From CAZWLY01 sp964634465 (GTDB lineage Bacteria; Desulfobacterota; Desulfarculia; G963662305), in contig CAZWLY010000004.1 of NCBI GenBank assembly GCA_964634465.1, forward strand, positions 124,001 through 188,000: a stretch of 64,000 nucleotides of DNA. The letters run 5' to 3'. How positions within the stretch are numbered: position 1 is the stretch's first letter; each line of letters begins with the position of its first letter. The notes beneath the pieces are model-generated. The model was not told the origin of the DNA. It did not search any database and saw nothing but the letters and a program-made list of their open reading frames with translations. The position numbers and the translations under genes are program-made. Below are positions 1 through 7,619 of this stretch, in pieces.

Positions 1-461
1 GTCTGGTGCTTGATATGAGCCAGGCTGTCGGACAGGATCGCGCTCTGCACCTCGATCCTGGCCCAGTCGTTACGGTTGCCGGACACCTCGTCCGGGTTGG
101 TAGTCAGACCGTCGGGATGATCGGGATCGATCCAGACGCCCTCGTCCAGCAAGGCCAGGAATTGGTCCCGGACGGCCTCGGCTTCGGCCAAAGTCTGGGC
201 GGCGATCACTACGTCCAGGTGCAGGTCGCGCTCAAAGACCCTGACCACCTCGGTCCAGGTGTCGGCTTGGTCGTCGAAGAACTTGGCCAGCGTCTTATCG
301 ACTCGCCGGAAGTCCTCGGCGTCCCGCTCAGGCGGGGTGAGGACCGAGGCCCAGGGCAGGCCCTTGTGCCGGCCCGCCTCGGAGGCGTCGGTGTAGATCG
401 GGCCGCTCATGCCTGCCTCGGTCAACTTGCCGACCAGGTAATTTTTGACCGCCTCGATCAC
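1..461 (-). CDS. Phage head-tail connector / Mu gp37-like protein (partial, 3' end missing)
   Basis: An open frame starts with GTG and runs off the left edge, giving about 153 residues. The GTG overlaps the TGA of the upstream gpG-like gene (GTGA), typical translational coupling. The visible protein is acidic and alpha/beta-like, with no membrane segment and no motif I can name. Its place just after a gpG-like virion morphogenesis gene and a DUF1320 gene suggests a tail-terminator or connector protein in the position of Mu gp37, but that is inference from order only. Its C terminus lies outside the window. Confidence 0.6.
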   Translation of the reverse strand, partial: MIEAVKNYLVGKLTEAGMSGPIYTDASEAGRHKGLPWASVLTPPERDAEDFRRVDKTLAKFFDDQADTWTEVVRVFERDLHLDVVIAAQTLAEAEAVRDQFLALLDEGVWIDPDHPDGLTTNPDEVSGNRNDWARIEVQSAILSDSLAHIKHQ

Positions 462-898
462 CCTCTCGCCTCCTCCGCCAGCGTCTGGGCGATGATGCCC
501 TTAAACTCGTCCCAGTCATCTTGGTTGATGCCGATGAAGGGCCGGGCTGGTATGCCCCCGGCTCGCCGGCCGCGGACGATCACGTCGCCGTAGTTGTGCC
601 GGGCGGCGTAGACCACGTTGGTCCCCCACTGAGCCCTGGCCGAGTCCCCCCGGCCGGTGATGGAGCGCCGGAGCCGGCCGGTATCGACCAGGGTCTGACC
701 GCCGTGTCGCAGCACCCGCTCGGAGGGTATCCACCGCGCGCCGTCCGGCCCCCGCTGATCCTCGAAGCGGAGCTTGGTTGAGCTGACCCCGGCCTCGGCG
801 ATGCGCTTATGGAGCCGGGTGAAGATGGTCTCCTCGCCCAGCCGCAAAAGGGCTCGATCCAGGTGCCGGAAGTCTTTGCTCAACCTGATCCCGCTCAA
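458..898 (-). CDS. Phage virion morphogenesis protein (Mu gpG / tail-completion family)
   Basis: A basic protein of about 146 residues that fits the phage virion morphogenesis family (Mu gpG, P2 gpS), which helps finish the tail or join it to the head. Family-like features are an N-terminal helical part, a central RWxxS segment followed by LVDTGRLRRSI, and a C-terminal HNYGD then RPFIGI segment. I chose the TTG at 898 because GGAGAG lies 8 nt upstream. An open frame extends to 1009, but that would overlap the upstream gene by 59 nt. In Mu, gpG follows F; here it sits after the gp36-like gene, a modest rearrangement. Confidence 0.8.
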   Translation of the reverse strand: MSGIRLSKDFRHLDRALLRLGEETIFTRLHKRIAEAGVSSTKLRFEDQRGPDGARWIPSERVLRHGGQTLVDTGRLRRSITGRGDSARAQWGTNVVYAARHNYGDVIVRGRRAGGIPARPFIGINQDDWDEFKGIIAQTLAEEARG

Positions 899-950
899 AG
901 CAAGGTCTCTCCGTTTTTGACACCGCTTGAAGGGTTCAAGCGGCCGTCTG

Positions 951-1388
951 TCAGTAGCAATCCTCCCAGCCAGGGGGTAGGGCCGGCTTGGGGTGATCGG
1001 CGACGACACGGGCCCTGGGTTGGCTCGTGCCGTCGTCGCCGGTCTGGCCCAAGTGGACCTTGCCGTCCCGGACCGCCTCTAAGAACTTGATGGCCGCATC
1101 CCGGTCTTTGCGGATCGACTCGTCAGGCGAACCGGGCGTGTACCCCTTGGCCGAGAGCAGTCTCCAGAGGGCCAAGCGGCCGACATGCAACCGCAGCCAG
1201 GGCGGCGCGGGCGACAGGGGCGTCTCGTACCGGCCGGCCAGGTAGCCGTTGGCCTCGGCCTCGGCGTCGGCGATGGCCTGCTCCACCAGGGCCTGGTTGT
1301 CGGCGACGCTCTGGTCGCCGGCCAGCGCCTCCACGGTGGCCAGGCCGACCGACTCGATCAACCCCTGCCTGGTCAGGTAGTCGCCCAA
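951..1388 (-). CDS. DUF1320 family phage protein (Mu gp36-like)
   Basis: 145 residues matching the DUF1320/gp36 family of Mu-like phages. It starts with YLTRQGL, has an acidic helical middle, and contains a W-L-R-LHVGRLALWRLL helix followed by a lysine/aspartate-rich segment. Members sit between the capsid and tail genes and are thought to be head-completion or connector proteins; the exact role here is inferred from position. The start ATG lies 3 nt below the stop of the gp35-like gene, so the two are probably translated together. Confidence 0.8.
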   Translation of the reverse strand: MGDYLTRQGLIESVGLATVEALAGDQSVADNQALVEQAIADAEAEANGYLAGRYETPLSPAPPWLRLHVGRLALWRLLSAKGYTPGSPDESIRKDRDAAIKFLEAVRDGKVHLGQTGDDGTSQPRARVVADHPKPALPPGWEDCY

Positions 1389-1391
1389 CCG

Positions 1392-1811
1392 TTACTCCTC
1401 CGAGTCGTCCGGGGCCGGGGCGATCTGCTCTTTGACCTGGCCCCAGGCTCGAACAACCTGCTCGCCGGTAACCTGCCGTCCCAAAGCCTTGGACACGGCG
1501 TCCACCTTGGGGCGTCCGTCGGCGGTCAGGTCGTCGGGGTTGCCAGCCTCGGCCACATCCCACACCGCCTTGATGATCTGGTCATCGGTGGGCGGGGCTG
1601 GGTCTTGCGGCTCGGCGCGGTCGCCTTCCGGGGCGGCCGGGCTGTCTTCGGCCGGCGGCTCAGGCTCGGCCGGCGGCTCAATCAGGCGGGCATATTTGGG
1701 CACCACCTCGTCGGCGGTGGCCTCGTCCACCTCAAGCCTCTTGCCGGGCTTGTGGTACTGCCCGCCGTACTTCATTTGGTGGATCAACTCGATCCAGACC
1801 CTTGCGGACAT
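1392..1811 (-). CDS. Mu gp35-like phage protein
   Basis: 139 residues, starting at the ATG at 1811 which has a perfect AAGGAGG five bases upstream; the open frame itself reaches 1853. The N-terminal 45 residues form a compact segment with YGGQYHKPGKRLEV, like the short fold found in Mu-like gp35 proteins. A Pro/Glu/Ala-rich linker follows (about residues 50-85), then a small helical C-terminal domain with lysines. It lies between the major capsid gene and the gp36-like gene, where Mu gp35 lies. The biochemical role is unknown. Confidence 0.65.
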   Translation of the reverse strand: MSARVWIELIHQMKYGGQYHKPGKRLEVDEATADEVVPKYARLIEPPAEPEPPAEDSPAAPEGDRAEPQDPAPPTDDQIIKAVWDVAEAGNPDDLTADGRPKVDAVSKALGRQVTGEQVVRAWGQVKEQIAPAPDDSEE

Positions 1812-1833
1812 AAGTCCTCCTTCCCCGGCTCTA

Positions 1834-2868
1834 TCAGCCGGTCGGCTCGTCAACCACCTGGGCCTTGATGACCGCTCCGGGGTAGTGGGTGGCCGGTACG
1901 GGGCTGGATTGGACGCGGATCCAAATGCCGTCCGGGTCTTTCTCGAACCAGGAATCGACGACGAAGGGCCGGCCGAGGGTGCCGGGCCCGCCGGGGACCT
2001 TGCCGCCGCCCTTGTTCATGACCGGGACCGGGGCGAAATATTCCCGGAACCCGTTGGCGATGACGCCGACCAGGACCAGGTGCCCCTCCGGGATGTACTG
2101 CACCCAATTCCCAGCCTTATCGACGTAGGCGGCGTCATACTCGGTGATGTCAACACCGGCCAGCCGAACGATCCGACCCTCCTCAGCGATCTCCTTGCCC
2201 CTGAGCCAGTTCAGCTTTTCGCCGGTCTTGGGATGGTCGATCAGAGCGTCCATGACCACGGAAGAGACGAACAGCTCGTACCTGGTAATCGTTTGCGGGG
2301 CCACCGCCCGGCTGATCTGCTTCTTCCAGGCCCGGATGTCGGCGATGGGGTTGGAGTTGGCGTCACTCCACTTGTCCGTGCCGGACAAGACGATGGTGTT
2401 CTCGGCCGGCGGGCTCCAATCGATCAACACGGTCTGCCCGTCGGAGTCGAAGATCTTCCCGGTGAGCGAGCCGGCGGCGTAGTGCTCGCGGGTCCGCAAA
2501 ATCTCCGCCTTCATGTCGGTCAGGTTGTCTCTGATCTCGGCATCCAACTGCTCCAGGCCCTCGCCGCCCATCTCCCGCATAACCAAGAGGTCGGCGGCGC
2601 CGATTTGCCGCTTCGGGGCGATGCGGGGGGCCTTGAAGGTGATGATCTTGCGATCGGGCCGATCTTCGACCGTGGCCGGCGCATAGACGGAAATGGCGGG
2701 CAGGATGCCCAGCGACCCCGCCTTCATTTCGACTTCCATCAGGGACGATTTAACGCCGCGGTTGGAGGAAAAGACCCGGTCTAGGATGTCGGTCCGGGGT
2801 TTTTCCTCGATGGCCATGATGGCGGCGATCAAGGTGCGAGGATGGAAACGATCATCAAAATCGGGCAT
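1834..2868 (-). CDS. Phage major capsid protein, lambda gpE family
   Basis: 344 residues that look like the lambda gpE major capsid family and not the Mu gpT family. Features include an N-terminal helix, ATVEDRPDRKIITFKAPRIAP, then a long helix with DNLTDMKAEILRTREHYAAGSLTG. The C-terminal part has the GFREYFAPVPVMNKGGG segment and ends with VDSWFEKDPDGIWIRVQSSPVP, typical of gpE homologues. It would form the icosahedral shell. AAGGAGG precedes the ATG. The upstream neighbour is a gpD-like decoration protein, reinforcing the lambda-type capsid reading inside an otherwise Mu-like head module. Confidence 0.88.
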   Translation of the reverse strand: MPDFDDRFHPRTLIAAIMAIEEKPRTDILDRVFSSNRGVKSSLMEVEMKAGSLGILPAISVYAPATVEDRPDRKIITFKAPRIAPKRQIGAADLLVMREMGGEGLEQLDAEIRDNLTDMKAEILRTREHYAAGSLTGKIFDSDGQTVLIDWSPPAENTIVLSGTDKWSDANSNPIADIRAWKKQISRAVAPQTITRYELFVSSVVMDALIDHPKTGEKLNWLRGKEIAEEGRIVRLAGVDITEYDAAYVDKAGNWVQYIPEGHLVLVGVIANGFREYFAPVPVMNKGGGKVPGGPGTLGRPFVVDSWFEKDPDGIWIRVQSSPVPATHYPGAVIKAQVVDEPTG

Positions 2869-2879
2869 GATGAGCCTCC

Positions 2880-3524
2880 TTAAACGGCGTGAACGCCGCG
2901 CTTAGCGAGCTGGGCCAGCGCCCAGGTCTTGTTGGCGTCGCTGATTCCGGCCGGCCAGACCAGAGCGTCCAGTCTGACCGCGCCGCCTCTGGCGACCTCC
3001 GCCTCAACGTCGGCGCTGGTCGCGTCTACGTCGTGGAGCAACACTCCAATCGGATCGTGCTTCAGCGTCGGCGAGCCGTGCTCGTAATCGACGGTGATGT
3101 CGGCACCGTTGTCCGGGGCGGTGGTGAAAGTGAGGCTGATTTGGGCCTCGCCGTCGTCGCCGTAGGTGATGACACCCGAGCCGTCCGCGCCAACGAGATT
3201 GCCCCGGCCGTCCTCAGTGAGGGTGGAGCCGGCCCCGCCGATGGGGGCGGTGACAGTGACCGTGCCGGGGATGATCGGCCGGTTGGCCAGGGTGGCGGAG
3301 AACTGGGTGGTCGTCCCATCGCCCGCACCAACGACCTCGCCGGCAACGGCGCTCGCCGCGGCCAGGGCGTAAAGCCCGCCGTCGAAGGCCTCGGCCAGGA
3401 CCGCCCCGGCCTGGAGCTCGCCTTCACCGGCCTTGACAACCTCGGTCGTCTGGATCGGGGACTGATCCGCCCAGACGGTCTTGATGGACTTGGATTTTTC
3501 CTCTGCGCCTAAAATTCCGCTCAT
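2880..3524 (-). CDS. Head decoration protein, lambda gpD family with inserted domain
   Basis: 214 residues. The N-terminal part (about 20-60, LQAGAVLAEAFDGGLYALA) and the C-terminal part (about 150-214, HDPIGVLLHDVDATSADVEAEV and VRLDALVWPAG) match the two halves of the lambda head-decoration fold. Between them lies a beta-rich insert (about 65-145, GTTTQFSATLANRPIIPGTVTV) seen in many phage decoration and structural proteins. It is expected to trimerise on the outside of the mature capsid and stabilise it. The gene sits 11 nt upstream of the capsid gene and has GGAGG before its ATG, so it probably shares that transcript. Confidence 0.85.
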   Translation of the reverse strand: MSGILGAEEKSKSIKTVWADQSPIQTTEVVKAGEGELQAGAVLAEAFDGGLYALAAASAVAGEVVGAGDGTTTQFSATLANRPIIPGTVTVTAPIGGAGSTLTEDGRGNLVGADGSGVITYGDDGEAQISLTFTTAPDNGADITVDYEHGSPTLKHDPIGVLLHDVDATSADVEAEVARGGAVRLDALVWPAGISDANKTWALAQLAKRGVHAV

Positions 3525-3536
3525 CGCGAATCCTCC

Positions 3537-4100
3537 TTAGCCTTGATCCGGGTTGGCGATCTTCTTGCCCAGCTCGGCGAAGCGATCCACGCCACCGCCG
3601 TCATTGGCCGAAAGGGGCGCGGTGAAGTGCTCTCCGGGTTTGATGATCGTGGGTAGCGAGCTCAGGAGCGCCTTGAAATAGTCGAGCTGGCTGACGGGCT
3701 TGGGCTCGTCCTCGTCGCCCTGGGTCAACATGATCGCCCCGTCGCCCTCGGCCGGCTGGTCGGAGAGGCTGGCCATGAAGGTGACCAGCTCCTCGGTGTT
3801 GAGCCCCGGCGGCAACTGGCCCCGGCGGGTCAGATCGTCGCAGTAGGCGGCCAGCTCTCGACGCCGGTTTTCGGCAGCCAGACCGACGACTCGCTGGTCG
3901 GCCTCGCTCAGCTTGGCCATCAGCTCCTTGACCTGAGTGCTCAATTTGGCCACCAGGTCGTTTCCGCCCTGGGCGGCCAACTTGGCCTCGGTCTCGCTCA
4001 ACTTGGCCGTCAGCTCTTCGACCTGGGCGGTCAATTTGGCCACTTGGTCGTCGCCGCCCTTGGGCTTGGGCTTGGGCTTGTTGGTATCCTTGCCAAACAT
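3537..4100 (-). CDS. Nested scaffold protein (Z-like), internal start within the protease gene
   Basis: Inside the protease gene an ATG at 4100 (MFGKDTNK) is preceded by GAGGAGG at ideal spacing, which is unusual inside a coding region. Starting there gives 187 residues made of a Lys/Pro linker, the coiled-coil repeats and the C-terminal part, but no protease domain. Mu (I/Z) and lambda (C/Nu3) both make their scaffolding protein from such an in-frame start. The Shine-Dalgarno match and domain boundary are visible; that the product is made is inferred. Confidence 0.65.
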   Translation of the reverse strand: MFGKDTNKPKPKPKGGDDQVAKLTAQVEELTAKLSETEAKLAAQGGNDLVAKLSTQVKELMAKLSEADQRVVGLAAENRRRELAAYCDDLTRRGQLPPGLNTEELVTFMASLSDQPAEGDGAIMLTQGDEDEPKPVSQLDYFKALLSSLPTIIKPGEHFTAPLSANDGGGVDRFAELGKKIANPDQG

Positions 4101-4571
4101 ATGTCCCTCCTCAAATTCGATGGTTTGCCGAACGACGGGCGCCCCCTCGCTGAACATGGCCACGTCCAGCGGCGGCAGGCCCTTGACGGCCGGCAGATAC
4201 GCGCCCAACAGGGCGACCCTCAACAGGCGGTCGGGACGGCCCTCGGAGTCCAGCCCGAACTCGCCCGAAACGTACTTGCGCCTCCCGGCGGCGACGTCCT
4301 CCTTGACCTCGGGCGGCACGTCGGACACCCGAGCCTCGAGGCGGTCGCCGTTAATCCGCAGCTCATCGACATATCCGGCCGAGTCGCCGTTGCGCGGGGT
4401 GTGGTAGCCCGCGTCCAAAAACAGCGGCGCGCGCTCCCTGGTCGGGTCGTAATTCGCGATGATCCGCTCAAAGTCCTCGACGTCGAAGACCAGGTCCCGC
4501 CCCCTCATCTCGATCCAGCGACCGACTCGGGCGATCGGCAACCAGGGCTTGTTATCCGCCTTATCCGCCAT
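3537..4571 (-). CDS. Mu I-like prohead protease with C-terminal scaffold
   Basis: 344 residues in the Mu I / phage protease family, which matures the prohead. Residues 1-150 are the protease part, with YVSGEFGLD and the segment LRVALLGAYLPAVKGLPPL typical of this family. Residues about 185-235 contain repeated Q-V-x-EL-x-AKLSE units that predict a long coiled coil, the scaffold. I chose the ATG at 4571 because GGGGAGAT stands upstream, although the frame is open to 4613. About 150 bases between this start and the portal gene hold no gene I can support. Confidence 0.85.
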   Translation of the reverse strand: MADKADNKPWLPIARVGRWIEMRGRDLVFDVEDFERIIANYDPTRERAPLFLDAGYHTPRNGDSAGYVDELRINGDRLEARVSDVPPEVKEDVAAGRRKYVSGEFGLDSEGRPDRLLRVALLGAYLPAVKGLPPLDVAMFSEGAPVVRQTIEFEEGHMFGKDTNKPKPKPKGGDDQVAKLTAQVEELTAKLSETEAKLAAQGGNDLVAKLSTQVKELMAKLSEADQRVVGLAAENRRRELAAYCDDLTRRGQLPPGLNTEELVTFMASLSDQPAEGDGAIMLTQGDEDEPKPVSQLDYFKALLSSLPTIIKPGEHFTAPLSANDGGGVDRFAELGKKIANPDQG

Positions 4572-4718
4572 GTTGATCTCCCCTGAAAAATGTGCTAATC
4601 TGAAACTCGCCATGAGCCGGGAGGCCAGATTTATCCGTCGGTCTTATGGCGCTCGGGGGGATGGTGACCGAGCGGTGACGAGATCGAGCGGATGACTTGG
4701 CTAAACCATCCTTCCGGC

Positions 4719-7619
4719 TCATTTCCTTTTCCACCTCGCCCAAAGCAGCGCTCCTCGGCGGTAGTTTCTGTCCACCGCCTCTTGCTTGTCCTGAATGTCG
4801 TAAATGGTGACACCGGTGCAAACCTGCCCGTCAAAGTCCATGACGGCGTAAGCCCCTACGTTTTCTCCCTTGCCCCGCCAAAACTTGAGATGCTTGCGCC
4901 GAAGAATGACCTTCCCGGTGGCCTCGTTGATCATCGGCGTAAGCCAAATTTCATCGGGGCTTTCCAGGGTCGGCCTGAAAAGCGGAATGTATTGACCCCG
5001 TCGGCCCTTTAGGAGCTTGGCACCGCTCTCGCCTCCCCAGAATCGAGACGAGATAATTAGGGTCTCACCGTCCGGCGCGACGGCAATCCGCTCACCGGCC
5101 TCAATCCCCAAGGATTTCACTGCTTGATCGTGATACCAGCGGCCGATCTCGGTACGAGAGAGACCCCTCTTTTTCAGGTCGGGGATGTCGGCGATTGCCG
5201 CAGGCTGGGTGTCTAGTTTTTTTAGGTTCCTGAATGCTGGTAACCGGTAAGAGTCATGGCCGGGCAAGGGTCGGGGCCAGTGATCATAGCCGCCCTTCTT
5301 ACTGAGCGCTTGATCGACGATTCCGCCCCAGGCGGCCTTACCGGGGTTGTAGTCCCAGCCCGTATCGGGCCGGATGCTCTGCACGATGCCGGACGGCCGC
5401 CCGTCTGGGCCGGGCAGGTTTTGAGGCACGCCGTCGAGGATGTCCTGTCCCGACTCCACCTTGAGCCCGCGCTTTTTAAGCTGGCGCTCGGAGATGGCGA
5501 TGACAGTGCAGCGGCAGCCGTGGCCGTTGAGCGGATACCATTGATCCCAGATCGGGTCGTCGGCCCGGAAGACCCGGCCGCTCATGGCCCGGTGCGCGGG
5601 CCGCGTCCGGCTGTCCTCGACCGCCACGTACATCCAATAGGGGTGGCTCGCCAGCACGTCCTTGTCGGTCAACTGGGCGTAGCGACCGACCTCGTAGGCC
5701 GTGCCTATATTGTTCTTAAAGATCAGATCGGCCCGGCGGGCCGCCTTGCCGGTCCAGCCGCGCTTCTCAAACTCCTCGCGACAGGCCCGGCGAAACTCAT
5801 GCAACGAGATCCCGTCCTCGAGGGCGCGGGCCAGCTCGCCGAAGACCAGCTCCAGGGCCTGGCCCTTGGCTATGCCGGCCACGGCAAAAGCGTGCAGGCG
5901 GGCCTCCTCCGGCAAGCGCTTAAAGGTGCGCGGCGAGACCAACTTTTTCCGGCGCCAGAACTTGATCGCCTCGTCCATGGGCAGGGGCTCGAGCTCGATT
6001 TCGGCGGCGCTCAGCTTTGGCCCCGTCTTGTCGCCCAGCTCCTGGATCACCGCCCAGCGGCCGTACATATTGGCGGCGAAATGCGCCCGCTCGACCTCTC
6101 CGGCCAGGCGGTCAATCTTGATGTCCGGCACGGCGGCCAGGATTTTGGCCGTGACCTCGTCCAGGTCCTCGGCCTGGTCCACCGCGCGGTCAACCACCGT
6201 CAACACATCATCGGCCAGGGCCGGGACGCCGCCCAGGGCGACGGCCTGGGAGACCAGGCGCTCCAGGTCCTTGTCTCGGGCGACAAGCCAGGCCTTGATG
6301 TCGGCCGGGACGGTTGGCGCGTCGTCGTCCGGGTCGTCGCTCTGGACCAGGTAGGCGACCTCGCCCGGTTGCGCCGGAGAGCCCAGGCCGACCGGCGCCG
6401 GCAGCCGCTCGACGATCTCGAACTCGTCCTCGGGCAGACCGTAGACGCGGGAGTAATAGGCCGTGGTGAACCTCACCCCCTGCCTGGCCAGGACCTCGTC
6501 CAGGTCGGCCTGGCTCTTTTTCCGCGCCAGGTCCTCCTCCTGCACGAAGCCGAAAACGGGCGGGGCGGCGCCGGGGTGGTTGAAGTTGGTCCACCACTTG
6601 AGGGCCCGGTTGAGCGTGGCCAAGACCAGCCGCTGGTCTTCCTCGGCCAGGTCCTGGCGGACTTTGTAATGCGTTTCGGCCGCCGCCCGGCTGCCCTGCC
6701 CCTTGACCTCTTGGGTCAGCGTGCCGCCCAGGATGGCCACGGCGATCTCGGCGTCGCAGGCGGCCACAAATTTCTCATGGACCAACGAAGACGCCCCCTT
6801 GCTGGCCGAGCCCGCGACAGTGACCTCTCCGCCGTCGGGATATACAAGGGACGACCGGGACATCATCGCCGCCATCTCGGCCGCCAGGGCCTTGCGCTCC
6901 TCTACCGAGGAGTTGGGCGGCGCCTTCGTCAAAATGAAGTCGGCCCCGAACTTTTCGACGAACGCCGGCCACAACCTCCACCCGGCCCGCTTGAAGACGA
7001 CCGGCCAGTAGATGCGGCTCAGCAGCCTGACGCCGTAGGGGTTGTGGTAGCTGGGCTCGTGCCGGGGCAAAAGCACCTTGTAGGGAGGGATTTCCTCGCC
7101 GCCGGCCTTGCCCTGGGTGACGAAGCGGAGGCGGCGCTGGTCGTCAAACGCGAACCACCACGACGGCTTGCCCACCAGGTCGAGGATCGTCCACCGTTGA
7201 TTGTCGGTGTCCCAAATGACCTCCAGGGGGGCCATGCCCCACAGCGGCGCGTCCAGGATTTCCGAGACGATCCGGCCCAGGTCCCAGCCCTTGACCATCG
7301 CCTCGGCCTCCTCGGCCGCCTTCTTGTCGGCCGCGCTCTCGCCGCCGGGGCGAATCTCCAGGGCCTTGCTCTTGGTGCCGGATTTGCGGCCCGAGACGCA
7401 GGCCCCGACCCTGGCGTCGGCCAGCAGCGACGCCAGCACCTTGGACGACTCCACGCCCAACTTTTTGAGCACCTCGTCCGGGTCGGGCAACAGCCCCCAG
7501 AACCAGCCGAGGTCACCGCCGTGGGCGGCGCTGGTGATGATCTCACCGGTGGCGGGCAACTGGCTGGGCTCGCTAAAGGCCCGGAATTTGCCGTCTGGCA
7601 GCCACAGACCGGCGCTCAT
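4719..7619 (-). CDS. Portal (DUF935, Mu gp29-like) fused to Mu F-like head protein with C-terminal PBECR-type nuclease-like domain
   Basis: A 966-residue protein joining what are normally separate genes. Residues 1 to about 450 match the Mu gp29 portal family (DUF935), through which DNA enters the capsid. Residues about 560-780 are a Mu F-like head morphogenesis domain, with EDSRTRPAH and the C-rich NGHGCRCTV. The last 150 residues (PDEIWL, then VMDFDGQ and RRGALLWARW) look like the phage Barnase-EndoU-colicin-RelE-like nuclease (PBECR) domains known from phage head proteins. The start ATG overlaps the terminase stop (TGATG). I infer the nuclease assignment from motif spacing only. Confidence 0.85.
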   Translation of the reverse strand: MSAGLWLPDGKFRAFSEPSQLPATGEIITSAAHGGDLGWFWGLLPDPDEVLKKLGVESSKVLASLLADARVGACVSGRKSGTKSKALEIRPGGESAADKKAAEEAEAMVKGWDLGRIVSEILDAPLWGMAPLEVIWDTDNQRWTILDLVGKPSWWFAFDDQRRLRFVTQGKAGGEEIPPYKVLLPRHEPSYHNPYGVRLLSRIYWPVVFKRAGWRLWPAFVEKFGADFILTKAPPNSSVEERKALAAEMAAMMSRSSLVYPDGGEVTVAGSASKGASSLVHEKFVAACDAEIAVAILGGTLTQEVKGQGSRAAAETHYKVRQDLAEEDQRLVLATLNRALKWWTNFNHPGAAPPVFGFVQEEDLARKKSQADLDEVLARQGVRFTTAYYSRVYGLPEDEFEIVERLPAPVGLGSPAQPGEVAYLVQSDDPDDDAPTVPADIKAWLVARDKDLERLVSQAVALGGVPALADDVLTVVDRAVDQAEDLDEVTAKILAAVPDIKIDRLAGEVERAHFAANMYGRWAVIQELGDKTGPKLSAAEIELEPLPMDEAIKFWRRKKLVSPRTFKRLPEEARLHAFAVAGIAKGQALELVFGELARALEDGISLHEFRRACREEFEKRGWTGKAARRADLIFKNNIGTAYEVGRYAQLTDKDVLASHPYWMYVAVEDSRTRPAHRAMSGRVFRADDPIWDQWYPLNGHGCRCTVIAISERQLKKRGLKVESGQDILDGVPQNLPGPDGRPSGIVQSIRPDTGWDYNPGKAAWGGIVDQALSKKGGYDHWPRPLPGHDSYRLPAFRNLKKLDTQPAAIADIPDLKKRGLSRTEIGRWYHDQAVKSLGIEAGERIAVAPDGETLIISSRFWGGESGAKLLKGRRGQYIPLFRPTLESPDEIWLTPMINEATGKVILRRKHLKFWRGKGENVGAYAVMDFDGQVCTGVTIYDIQDKQEAVDRNYRRGALLWARWKRK

